Part shown: piece by piece, positions 38,546 through 53,287 of the stretch
How the letters are laid out: every line of letters begins with the position of its first letter
Numbering within the stretch: position 1 is the first letter of the stretch
Origin: Pegea sp. RAD2-039
Taxonomy: Eukaryota > Chordata > Thaliacea > Salpida > Salpidae
Reading direction: 5' to 3'
Length of the DNA: 64,000 bases
Assembly (NCBI GenBank): GCA_034620365.1
Contig: JAQGEQ010000020.1
Location: 620,001-684,000 of the forward strand
Notes under the pieces: generated by a model
Told to the model about the DNA's origin: nothing
The model's input: only the letters and a program-made list of their open reading frames with translations
Databases searched by the model: none
Made by a program: the position numbers and the translations under genes

Positions 38546-39600
38546 TAAGAGACAATCTTGTGTTAGGCCACCTGTTTAAGAAGACAAGCCTTGTGCATGA
38601 CTTAGCAGCAAAAGTCGAGAAAGTTCTTTAAAAGTTCTAAACTGAAAAAGATTTTAAATACTCCCTATTGACAACGTCAAGACTCACATACTATTCAAAG
38701 AAAATATATATTTCAAAAACTATTTCAAATTATGATTATGACGTCATTATCGTAGTGAACCATTACGATGAAAGAATTTCTGATGTTTACCACACAACGA
38801 TAAAAATGTGCTAAGAAAACTGATTTCATATTTTATATCTTAAAAACTGAAGCTAAATCAGTATAAACTAAATAATTCTTTTGTAGAAAATCAAGACAAC
38901 ATACGAAAAATAGACTAAAAGAAGTTTATACTTCTAGAATTGAAATATTAAGTTGATCAAAAAGAATTGAAAGAATTTTTCAGAACTTATTTATCAGGTT
39001 TTAAGAAATTAAAAAAAAATTATATATTTTGTCATAGTTATCATATCAATAAATTAATTGAAGTTTAAATAGAAGATATTTGTTAATACCAACACAAATT
39101 TATATACTTATTCTTAAAAATTAGATTTACGAAAACTATTTAATATACTTTAGAGCAATCTAGTAAAATGTATTTTTTTTTACATTTTTAGAATCTTCCT
39201 ACTAGTGTAATGGTTACATTGCAGTATCTAACCCATCTAGATTTATCACTTTTTAAATATTGGTAGTTAAGGTATTGGCTGTTGGTACATTAAAGTATTC
39301 ATTAGATAGTGGCTTTTGGTTATTACATAGTTTCTACCACATATTGTAAAATACACGAAATAAATATAAAATATGTTGTACTAAAGCTTACCAAAAACAT
39401 TATAAAATACAATGCTAAGAAGTTGTTATATCAAAATAAAACAAATTTTACATATCATTTTGTTAACTACATATTTTTGTAACGACTGTTCAAACAACAG
39501 TAAAAAACGCATTATTTTAGTTTATAATATTTATCATCTTATGTATCATATTATTATTATCGTTTTCTAACTATTTGATAATTTCAGCAACTTTTGAAGC
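38546..39600. other. Upstream flank of rolling-stone-like gene B
   Basis: Part of the segmental duplication: 38700-38890 resembles 30640-30790. No independent gene is seen. A TTTCAG acceptor just before 39590 suggests a non-coding first exon and 5' UTR intron for gene B. Confidence 0.4.
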
Positions 39601-39607
39601 TGCTAAT

Positions 39608-41311
39608 ATGAGTTCGAGTCAAGCTAACGTGTTTAGAAGAATATTTGCTGGTGAACTCCATATAGATCATTTATTATTACGTGAAATTGATTTTCACCAA
39701 AAGTTTAAAGTAACTTTATTTTATGTTATTGTTATATTATACATTATTATATTTTTATTTGGAAAATAATTTTATATCAGAATTTATTAACTTTTACTTT
39801 TTTAAATTTTGGATAACTCGCAAACTCTACTATTCGGAATTATATAAATTTATGATGAATACATTTTGTTGTCTTAAAAATTGCTGCAAAAGGAACTCTT
39901 GTGTTTCTTTTCATCCCATTAAATAAAATTGTTTAAACTTGATTAGATATTTTGGCTTGTAATTTGTATCCATATTTTTAATGTAATATTTTAGGATGAC
40001 ATATTTTTCTATTTTCATAACTTTAATTACATCAAAATATAATTATTTGTCAGATAATATTACATTTTGATTAGTTACTATTTTTAAATGTATTTGTTTA
40101 CAGCTTGATATTTTTTTTAATTAAAATATAAAAAATACTTTCAATTTTTATCGAGTGACTTTAGTTGTAATAAGATAAAATAATGAATGAAATATTATTT
40201 TAGATAGAATAAAATTTAATGATAAGTAAAGATACATTAACCAAATGGTGGTTAGAGTTAAAAATGTAAACTTTTTGTTAGAATCGATAGTGTTAAATTG
40301 TAAATATAAGAACATTTATTATTTTACAGACGATGAAAAAATCCTCGCAAATACTGACCTTTCTTGTGTTCTATATCTTCTTTTGGTATACTTTCATAGT
40401 CTTATGTGTTGATTGTACAATAGATGGAGTTGATGAATTTCCTAACAGACTGATTAAACTAACACATTGGTCAGAATTTATTGTTATTATATACCTACTT
40501 TCAACAGCGATTGTGATGTTTTTAACTATCAAAAAATCCGATGAAAATTCAGGTTACAAGTAATTTACATGTATAACTTTCTTACTAATTATATCTTGTA
40601 ACCTCAAAGGAAATCTATAAATACTTTTTAATATTTCTTCTTTTGATTGACTTTTTAGGAAAATCTAAACTAGCATATTAGTTTATAATCTAATAATAAT
40701 AATAATTTTCACTAAAGCATTATTACTACTGAAATTTATATGTTAAAATTGTTATAAAACACAGTGGTTAAAACTTTGGTATTTCAGACCGGGCCAGCAA
40801 ATTTGAAGTAATATGTCTGAGAGTTGCTTGGGTTTCACAAAATATTGCCATCAACAGTCAATTACTTATGATTATAGTTTATTGGAGTTATTTAGCACCT
40901 AGAAAGGATTTCATCGGATTTTTTTCAATCAATAATCAAGCTATTTTGCCCTTTTTAACAATTATTAGCACGATTGTTTCATGTTTTCCTATCAGATTTC
41001 TACATTTTTTCTTCACCTGCCTTTTCTGTTATACTTATTTTGCTGCTATGTATCTAGTTCATTTAGTTGGAATTGAATCAGCCATTTATGGTCCTTTAAC
41101 GGATTGGAGCTTGTACCCTACAAGAACAGCTGGCTTAGGTTTTATATTCTTTACCATGTCACCTTTTACCACCAATACATTTTGCTTTTTGGTGCATAAA
41201 TTAACACTAATTTACTTTGAAAAAAGTGATATCAAAACTTGCTTTCAATTCAAGTTTTCAGACATCAAGCGCATAAAAATCCTTTGCACAAATGACAGTG
41301 TACTTTTCTGA
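39608..41311 (+). CDS. Rolling-stone-like multipass membrane protein B
   Basis: Three exons, 39608-39709, 40330-40552 and 40788-41311, join in frame to 282 residues. The first exon (MSSSQANVFRRIFAGELH to HQKFK) is almost identical to gene A. Family landmarks are LTHWSEFIVIIYLL, RVAWVSQNIAINSQ, IVYWSYLAPRKDFIGF, FPIRFLHFFF and IYGPLTDWSLYPTRTAG. The C terminus is about 19 residues longer than in A. Exon 1 and the start of intron 1 are far more similar between A and B than exons 2 and 3. The role is inferred only from weak similarity to rolling stone. Confidence 0.72.
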
Positions 41312-43010
41312 AGAACTTTTACAAATACAAATTACTTTTTTGTTTTGCTTTATTTCTTATGTTTGATTGAAATTGAAATGCTTAAGTCAAAATTTAGGCT
41401 ACACAACTTGATTATATAAAAGCTGCAAGCTGAAAACTTTAGTATAGATAAAGTTGCAGAAATAGTAATTTTCATTTTAACAAAAATTTGTATCAAACAA
41501 TTAAATGAACAACAAGCCCTATAGTCTTTGCTATAAAGTTGCTAACAAAGTAATTTCTCGATATTAACTAGTTCTATGATCGGATGGATTCAGCACTTTA
41601 ACTCTTAGACTCATTTTGAGATCACTAACCACAATTTATCATAAATATCTAGATAATTAAACATATATATCATTTATTGTTTTATCAATATTTTATTTTG
41701 AAAGCTTTTGAGCTGAATATTAGCAAACTCAACTAGGCTCCCTTGTAAACTCATCCAAGTTTCAAGATTAATGTTTAGTAACATTAAAAATTATACTTCA
41801 TAAGTATTCTAAAGCCATTTTTATCTCTAAGACTTCGCTTTTCCATTTGAAGTATACGTCGAATCAACTTTGCAGAACTAAAAACATCAAGCTTTGGAGT
41901 GGTGTAAATTAAAATTTCAATGCTTTAATAACTTTTGCAGAAATTTTTATCTAAGTTTTATTAAAAAAATAAAAGCAAGCGATAAGTTTAGGATTATACA
42001 CCCAGAAAAGTACAATAAGCCAACAATAAGCATAGCTTCTGACTATTATAGCTATATACCTATATAGCTTTCTTATTTATAAATAAAGTTCTAAATCATT
42101 TCAAATAACTTTTATTAAGGTTTATAGTCTACAAGGTATCGTCGCAACCATACTTCAAAATATTACTGAATTTGTTTATTTGGCTTGGACTTCAAACCAC
42201 TTTCGCACTTTTATTGTCTTAGCCCTTGAATAACTTTTAGGTTTAGCTTTAAATTTTATTTTAAACATTTATTTTTTACCTAATTACTGTCTATTTTCAT
42301 CAGCTTCTTTATTTTATTTTTATTTCATTTTAATATTATCTATTACTTTTATATCAAAATTAATTAATTCAAGCAAGTAGGCCATATTTTCTATTTGAAA
42401 AATATTAATTATCAATTACACTTATATAACAACTTTATAAACCTTTTGTGGACAATCATTTTAATAAGATCTGTTTAATTTCTGGTTGATTTATATAAAA
42501 AATTATATAGATCATTTGTAATCATATATCATTTCATATATGTTGCCAAGCTATTTTTGAGATGTATATTATATAAAGTTCAATTTTCAGTAAAACTTTA
42601 TTAGTATGACACATACATTTTTTGAATTTATTTTTTTGGCTATTTATTCATTCCTTATTTTATAATTGCATCAAGGTTTTGTAATAGTTGTTCCTTGAGA
42701 ATTACATGCACTATCTAATAGTTGTATTTTTTGTTGTATCTGCTTCATTCAAGAAAAGTAGTTGCTTAAAAATAATTTGTTTAAAAAACTTTGAAGATTA
42801 ATTCTTATGAAAATGTAACAATCTATCAATATGCTCATAAAGTTATTTAATTTTAGAAATGTTTTTTTATTTACTAGATTTTGTTGTAAAACATGATGTA
42901 AGCTTAATATAATTTTTATGTATCTATTATTGATATTTTTTCAAAGTTTTTAAATTAAGGTTAAAATTAATCCTTTTTTCAGAATACTTTTGACAAATTT
43001 TATAACTTCA
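41312..43010. other. Intergenic AT-rich DNA, nothing recognised
   Basis: No gene or clear repeat was found between rolling-stone-like gene B and DLD. Confidence 0.4.
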
Positions 43011-43016
43011 TTTAAA

Positions 43017-45349
<2,333 letters not shown>

Positions 45350-45359
45350 TGGAATAAAG

Positions 45360-46680
45360 ATTTTCTTTTGCTAGATTACTTTTATTTACAGAATCGACTT
45401 GCTATTTATTATCAAAATTCTTTTATCGATTGATTAACTGAATGTGTAGCGACTTTAAATATTTCAATTCTCTTTGAATTGAAGCTGGATCTCAGTTTAC
45501 TCTTGTTTTTAAATTTATTGATCACTTCTTTTTGGATTTATAATATCGGTGAATACAAGTGATATATAATTTTATTATCTACACAAGTTTGCAAAATGTT
45601 ACCACACTTTCTACTCACATAGGACTTAAAACCGCGAAATGTTATCTTGGTGTAACTCTTTTTCTCTACAATCTCTTCTTACAGACTCTAGGAATTTTCA
45701 ATCAGAAAATGTCCTATCATGGCGTCAAAAATGTTTTTCTTGTTATTACTAGAAGGAAACGCGCTCAAAAATTAATCTGTATTCATGTAATTCTGTGAAA
45801 AAACAGTTGATGAAGGAATTCTAGATAGCTTTGTGGCCATAATGAATTTAGTTCAAACTGCTTTTAAAATATATATTTTGATCTACAAAACCTTGAATTT
45901 GACAAACAATATTTATACTTGGTAGTGAAAGATGCTTAGTATGTTTGATGATAGTGTATAAAAAAAATAAAAACCGTTTAGCTCCTTATAAAAGATAGAT
46001 TTAATTTGCTGAGATATGAATCTCCAAAAGACCAGCAATATTTTGCTGCCCAACTAAACGTGAAATAAGAAAGAACTTACAATTTGTAAAGCATAATTCA
46101 ACTATTTTTACAAGTTTATTAAGTTCAAATTATTATCTCTAAAATAAAATAGAGTAGTTTTAGTACGCATAATGTTTTCATATACGAAGTAAATGATTTT
46201 ATATCTATAAATTTGATTCTTATAAAAGACTACAAAGAGACAACAAATAGTTTGAAGCTTTGGCAATGGTAACTTTTAGTACAAATAGTTTGGTTGGCCT
46301 GAAAAAATGATTGCACAAAATTGAAGTTAAGTACTTCGGCTACAATAAGTTTGTAGGTAAATTAAAGGATTTGTGCTTAGAAGTTAAATAAAAAACCCTT
46401 TGATGTGATCACGTACAAAAAAGTAAACTTTAAAAATTATCACATAATCATATAAGTAGCTATGTACAACACTTAGTATGAAAAAAGTTAAGCTTAGTTT
46501 AGACAATTTACATTTTCAGCAAAGTCAAGCAACCACTATCAGAAACTGCAGATTGACGATAATGAATTTTCAGACTTCATCTGATTAAAAATGAATACAA
46601 AGTGCTAAAATAAGAATATATGTAAATTTAAAATAGTTACAAAAATACATTTGATAATTTTTTGAGATTAACATAAAAAG
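45360..46680. other. Intergenic, nothing recognised
   Basis: AT-rich region between the convergent DLD and Pelle genes. A 79-codon frame at 45559-45798 has no recognisable domain and is not called. Confidence 0.35.
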
Positions 46681-46764
46681 ATTTATTTGGAAATATTTAC
46701 AAAAAGTAGAACGTTAAGATTACAATTATTTTTTTGTTTTTTATAACTTTGATAATTAAAAATG

Positions 46765-49700
46765 TCAAGATTCATCTTCATTGGAAGATTGATTCTGTTT
46801 TGTGGACTGGATCTGATCATGAAATATCATGGTATATGTTTGTCCATCTTTCAACTTATCTAAAAGTGACTCCTTGAAAGGATTAATACAAACCCGTGAT
46901 TTCAGTTGTTCTGATTCTTTTTTATATGTTTTCGCGATATTTTTACAAGAATCATCTTGTTTAAAGTTTGAATCATGAGAATTCGTTTGATTTTGTTCAT
47001 TTCTTTTAGTGAAAGAAGCTTTCAGGTACTTATCAGAGTAAACTGGATGATTGAAACTGGATGTAGTTGCTTGAGAAGAATTGTAGAAAAGTTGCTTATC
47101 AAAGCTGTTTGGATTTACATTTGGTGAAAACTTTCTAGGAGAAGTTGTATTTGCTGATTGCTTTTTGTTACTACAAATATTCTCTGATGAGATTGGATCT
47201 AAATTACTAAGCTGATGATTCAGTAATGTCATATCTGATGAAACCTAATATAAAAATGTTAAATGAAATTAATTAGACGAAATATGATTTGATAATATAG
47301 TTAATGAAAATGATAATTGAAAATATTAGTTTAATATTTGATTTATTGGAGCTAAAAATAATTTTGAAATAAAATAAAACTTTGATAAAATAAAAATTTT
47401 CAAGCGAAACTGAAGTTTTTATATTTAAAGTTTCAATTTAATTAAATTGAACTCACTTCAGTGTCCTTTGTGGTGTGTTTTTTATCTGTGAAAGTTGTTA
47501 GAGTCATTACTGAATGATTTAAAATAAACTTCACAGTTATAGATATTATCAATTTATAAACTTTTAAAAAATAATGACATTATTAAAACTTATTTAAAAT
47601 ATTTATAAGTAAACTTTATTTTGTAAATTATTCAAATTATTAGTATACAAACAAATATTGCAACGAACACCCAAAGTTGTATAATCATCACCTATAGCTT
47701 CAAGTTCATCAAAGACTTCAGACATCTTTGATCTTTTCTTCCTCTTTTCATGACAACATTTCAAAGCCAAATGAATAAATCGAGACGATAGTGGGTATGA
47801 CAGCTTAACAGTCTGCATTTTAATTTCACAGTTATTTCAGCTACAAACATTTTCAAAAATGTTGATAAAAACTGGAAAGATGTTATTTTGTACAAATGAA
47901 AACCTGAGGATCTTGTAGATAAAACAGTTTTTCTTCAGTTTTTTCATCTTCAGTTTCCTGGGCGATATCATAGACATAATCTCTCTAACAACAATATAGT
48001 TGTGTTAACAACTTATCTAATTGATGTTACTTCTAAAATGTTAACAAATAATTCTTAAAAAATAATTTTTACAGAAAATGGAATCAATTTCCTACTAATA
48101 GTTGTATTTCTTTGTATCTTTCATAAGCTCTTCTACCAGTATACACTTCGAGTAGAACAACACCAAAAGCATAAGTATCCACCTAATTAACAGTTTAACT
48201 TATTTTTTAAAGAAGATTTCTTAGAAAGTTACAAACTGGTCAACTTTAATGTCACGTATTTGACGTAGTTGAATGTCAAACTAAATCTTACAAACTTTTA
48301 CTAAAAAGAAAATCATCTTAACCTCAGCTGAAAGTTTTTTAGTGTTCAGATACTCATTTGCGAGGTATCCAAGGGTACCAGGTGTATGCAAATTAGAAAG
48401 TTTGATGTAGCTGCCCGTACTCGAGCTTTTTGGCATTTCACGTGCTAATCCAAAATCACCTAGTTTAGCTGTAAAGCTTTTATCCAGTAAAATGTTTGCT
48501 CTAAATAATAGGTATATTAACGATAAAATTATAAAATAGTTTGTTAACAAAAGTTATATTTTGTAAATCTAAATAAGTATGCGACAAAATAATAATGAAG
48601 AAACTAATAAGTTGTAAACAAGCTTCACGTTTTTATATCTCCATGTATAAGTGGCTTATTCTTTAGATTATGCAGAAACTGAAGACCTCTGGCTGCATCA
48701 CATGAAATCTTTAATCTCAATTCCCAGCTTAATGCAGCAGTGCCATTCTGTAAAAAAGCCATTTTATTCATATAAAATTCTAACTCTATCATTAAATATG
48801 TTCAACAAGATCTTTTAAATATTGAAGATTAAACAAAATTTAGTAGAAAAAGTATAAAATGTTTAAAAGACACTTACTAAGCATTGCAAACGGTCTTGAA
48901 GAGATCCATTGATCATGAAGTCATAGATTAGACAAGGATCTTGACCATCCAATGACCACCCATATAACGCAATGACGTTAGGATGACGATATTCAGATAA
49001 ATAGTTCAATTCATTCCGAAGATCATCATTCTGACGATGAGTTTCAATGATTGAGCTAGTCAATGAGTTTTCTTTGTCCTAAATACAAGGCTTCAATCTA
49101 AAGAGTGACTTTTAGAAAAATTAAACTCACAACTTTAAGAACTTTACAAGCAAATAAAGTATTGTTGAGAATGACTTTGTAAACAGTTCCAAAAGCCCCT
49201 GCTCCTAGCTTCATCGACTCACTAAAGTTGTTGGTTCCCTTTTGAATTTGATCATAGCAGAAATGGTAAGTATCAATCCCAGTCCAAGACGCAGCGCCTT
49301 AAGACAGACAGTATTTGATGTTTTAGTTGTTTATATCTAAAGATGAGTTACTTTTAAATTCACTGAAGTCAGATTCATGGTTATTTCTTCTATTTACAAA
49401 ATTAATTTGATTTCTGTTAATATGTTCATAATTGCTCCTACATAAAAAAGAAAAACAAATTTAAGTTTGACAATTTATTCTTAAAATGAAAATAAACAAA
49501 CCTTGATATTGAAGGAAATGAATAACTTTCATAGTTTATTAAATAAGGTGGAAAGTTGGGTAATTCTTCCTCTGTATCTAATAATTTTGTAAACTTATAA
49601 AACTCTAAGATTAGAAATTTGTTTAATCAACTTCAGTAGTATTAAGTCATAATATTGGTGTGGAAAAACTTGAAAAACTTTTAATTTTTTTATAAAAATT

Positions 49701-50509
49701 CAACGATTTTTGTGAATGGTGATTTTTAGCACAAACCAAATGTTCCTAGAAGCTCTTGAGATAACTGAACAAGACCAACTTCATTGAAAACGTTATACAA
49801 ATGTCTAATTCGGATCATTCTATGAGAGCAATCCCGAAGAAGTTCATCAGTAGGACTTCGATTCATTTGAAAAGAGATAAGAAATTTTTTGCTTTGAGTC
49901 TCATCAAAACCCAACCTTGCAACTATCAAAATATAATGTAATCATCAGTTTGTTAAAATAACTAAAATAAATTTTATGCATATAAATTTTAAATCAGCAA
50001 ACTTTAATTAAATTTTTAGTTTTAAACAATCATTAGTAGATTTAGAATTTAAATTCCTAAAAATTTCTTTAGAGCCTCAAGCCAAGGAAAACTCCATATT
50101 TTTATGATAACACAAATTTTACTCATCAAAGCAGTAACATAAGATACTTTTGATAGATAAGAAGAACTAGCTTAAGACTGAACACATTACTAGGAATTAG
50201 AAAGAGTCTTTTTTGATAACCAGCAGAAATAGTTATTGTACAGCTACAATGATGATTTCATCATTAAAAAACATAATTTTTACAAAAGTCTAATATCTCA
50301 ATTTATACAAATATTGATAAAAACTAAAAACATTAAAGTGAATACAAACCAATTTTCTGCCAATAACCCTCATTCTGATGAATAGTATAATCAATTTCTG
50401 TGCATAACTTATTACGAATGTCAGAAGGAATATCATCTATAAACTTTCGATGTGAAAATAATGAAGACCAATTATTTTCAGAACTTTTTCTTCCAACACT
50501 TGCATCCAT
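46765..50509 (-). CDS. Pelle/IRAK-type death-domain protein kinase
   Basis: Kinase acting downstream of MyD88-type adaptors in Toll signalling. Thirteen exons in coding order join in frame to 662 residues: 50350-50509, 49737-49922, 49502-49577, 49352-49437, 49134-49297, 48878-49078, 48629-48747, 48323-48500, 48096-48182, 47904-47984, 47671-47812, 47457-47485, 46765-47244. A death domain covers about residues 20-115. The kinase has glycine loop GAGAFGTV (201-208), Lys221, Tyr gatekeeper (CLIYDFM), HGDIKTANILLD with Asp328, and DFG at 346-348. HGD instead of HRD is Pelle-like. The usual APE is ANE (378-380). A Ser/Asn-rich tail of about 160 residues (exon 13) has no domain. An in-frame Met at 50563 could add 18 residues. 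A minus-strand AATAAA lies at 46682-46687. Confidence 0.9.
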
Positions 50510-50569
50510 TTGATTGAAAATTTTAAGAAATTGATAAAAATAAAAACGAGTTTTTCTGTTCAAAAGAGT

Positions 50570-50985
50570 TAAATCAAATTAGTTTAAGAAGTCAGCCTTA
50601 AAAACTTTCAAGTAATCAGATTTTATAGCAGATAGCAGTAATGAATGTAGAAAGTAATTAATCCAAATTAAATTATTAAATATTTCTATCATAAAGTACA
50701 AGTATTAATCACGAGATAAAAACATAAGAAAAACTAGCTAACTATTCTAAGAAAAAGAACCAAAAACAAAACTAGCAAAATTAAAAATCAAATTTGCTGA
50801 AGGCAATTGGTAAATTAAGCATCAGAGATTGTATCCAAACCATGGGAAATCCCCAGCTTAGCAAAGCCAGATATAATCGTAAACTTAAAAGGCATTTTGG
50901 TTGGTTTATCAAAAGATTAAAAATTAAAAGATTTTAAATAGAATTTAATATAAAAATTAAGAACGTCATGCATTTTAGGACCTCG
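50570..50985. other. Upstream flank of the kinase gene, nothing recognised
   Basis: No coding frame or defined promoter element that I can support. Confidence 0.3.
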
Positions 50986-50989
50986 TTAG

Positions 50990-51830
50990 TAGGGAAGATA
51001 TGATCTCGATAGTTTTGAAAATTAGCTGACGGAAACTGCTCTGTACCATTCACCATAAAAAACGGAAAAGAAAGGGTACTCCTTGCTCAACACTTTTTTG
51101 GAATTTTCTTCCCAATGTTACTAAAACAAGCGTTTTATTTAGAAGGAATTTCATTCATTCAAGATCTGACGGAAGTCTTTTCAATGTAGCACGTCTGAAG
51201 GCGAAGAGCAAGGTGAAAATGATATACATCTGCGAACTGCTTTTTGCCGATGACGCAGCAATTCCTGTACATTCAGCAAAAGGCCTGCAGATGTTGATAA
51301 GCCGATTTTTATCAACCTGCATAGACTTTAGTATCAAAATCAGCTTAAAAAAGATAAAAGTTCTCAGCCAAGGTGTTAACGTTCTAAAGCCAATCAATCA
51401 TGGGTGCGTCGCTGAGGATATAAATAATTGTGTCTACCTCGGCTCAAAACTGACATCATAAGCCAGGTAGAGCATCTGGCACGTTTTCATGACTCACATC
51501 TAAAGCCATTGCGTCCAGGATAATCAAAAGCTATCTGTCAAAACTAAAGCTGTCATCTACAGAGGCTTTGTTAGCAGTAAGCTATGGTACGCCAGCGAAA
51601 GTTGGACTTTGTCAAAGGCAAATGAAAATAAACTTAACACCTTCCATTTCTTCACAGATTTAATATGGAAGAAAAATACCTTTAACACGGAAGTCTTAAG
51701 GCGAACCGATCTGACAATAATATACAGCATGTTAATCAAGCAAAGGAACCGCTGGTTCGGACACTTCCGTCGGATGGACGACGGATAGATCCTGAAGGTT
51801 CTGTAGTACTATCTTTTAGCAAACGCAACA
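50990..51830 (+). mobile_element. Decayed RTE-like non-LTR retrotransposon fragment
   Basis: The plus strand carries reverse-transcriptase remnants with several frame breaks: FNVARLKAKSKVKMIYICEL, LFADDAAIPVHSAKGLQ (the ADD catalytic box), and KISLKKIKVLSQGVNV, then in another frame a C-terminal FFTDLIWKKN-like stretch and RHFRRMDDG-like wording. This order matches RTE-type elements, with their typical LFADDAALVAHS motif. It is unrelated to the CR1/L2-like family elsewhere in the window and is clearly inactive. Confidence 0.8.
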
Positions 51831-51834
51831 TCTG

Positions 51835-53280
51835 CCCTTCCTGTCTCCATTTTAGAGATGCCTGTAAGTGCGATATGCTTCTATTATTTACATTTTATGT
51901 GACTATAAATACTAATTTTTAGTTATTTTGTTAAAATTTATTTTGTCAGATTTAATTAGATTGATTTCTTATGCTTATATAAAAATCTTTTGGTGATACT
52001 TTTGCACCTTTTAACACTTCATATAAAAACTTCGACTGTGAATAAATAAACTAATGTCAAAAAAATAAGTTGTCAGTAGAAGGCGTGATCTTTGTTGCTG
52101 CACTTATAACAATCAAAATTTTGTTGTTGTAATCTAACTTGAAAGTTAGCAGTTGTAGTTTCAAGATACTTTTTTCTTCAAAAAACTTTTAATTCTTCCG
52201 AAAACTATAAATGTATATGCTATATTATAAGCAAAACGTGATTTTTCAAAATAATAGTAAGGTTTCAAAATAAGATTACTTCAAAAATTAAAAATTTTGA
52301 TTAAAAATTATCTTTTAAATAGTCTTTTAGCTAACCTTTTAATAAACAGTTTTTATAAAGACCTACTTCTTGATCGTGTTCAATACTTTTACATAAATTA
52401 GACTTTAAAATTGATTTAGATTACTATTAAACAAATTTTCTAATTGGATGAAAATACATCTTTGAAATAGTCTACCAAAAAGATTACGATTTCAAAAGAT
52501 GCACAGTTTGTTTAATTCTTTCAAAATATTTATTCTTTTAGTTTTAATTGATCTTTAATTTTTCTAAATCATGTTTTGTGAGGTTTAAGGCCGTTTATTT
52601 TAAAATTTTTAAGTTCTACAAATAGTTGTTGAAACTTTTTAATCAGAGGACAAAAAATCATTTCTAGTATCATGTATTCCAAATCCATTTTTACCGCTTC
52701 TCTTTTTTTAATATGATTTTTTCACATAATAGCGGCTGCACTTTTTAACACGAGTTTTTATAATATTTTTTTTTGCTTAATTCTTTTTATCAGTTTCTTT
52801 TTATTTATCCAACATATTTTTTTTGTTTTTTATTAACATTATAAAGTGTTTGAAAGGAATTTTGTTGTAGCAGGTAAATTGTAAAAGTACAGTAAGGTAT
52901 TTGATCTTTAATGAAAACTGATTAGAAATTTCAAATACTGACTGTTTAGTTTGTTATATTTTTTAGAATTGTTTAAATTTATAATACAACTAGTATATTT
53001 CACAATAATTTTGTTGCTAAACTTTCAAACTTGCTGAGTTGTTTTAGTAGCTTTGTTTGTGTTAAATGAGTTTGATAGATAAATATCTTATTTTTGTTTT
53101 TAAATTCGTTCTTAATAAATTTGGCAAATTTTGGTTAATCTAAAAGAAACTCTTCAAATTCATAATTTAAAAAAAGATATGAAATACATTTAATTACCAA
53201 ATTATTATCTTTGATAATTTCTAATATTTTTAATTGTTTAGTTTTTGTTATATTTTGTTTGAACTCTGATATTGATTCTG
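51835..53280. other. Intergenic AT-rich DNA, nothing recognised
   Basis: Long T-runs and no gene before the DDX11 start. Confidence 0.4.
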
Positions 53281-53287
53281 AAGATAA

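Noticed and set aside
45559..45798. 79-codon plus-strand frame after DLD
   Set aside because: No recognisable domain and no flanking promoter or splice evidence.
51557..51739. 60-codon minus-strand frame
   Set aside because: It is antisense to the decayed RTE-like element and has no coding character of its own.
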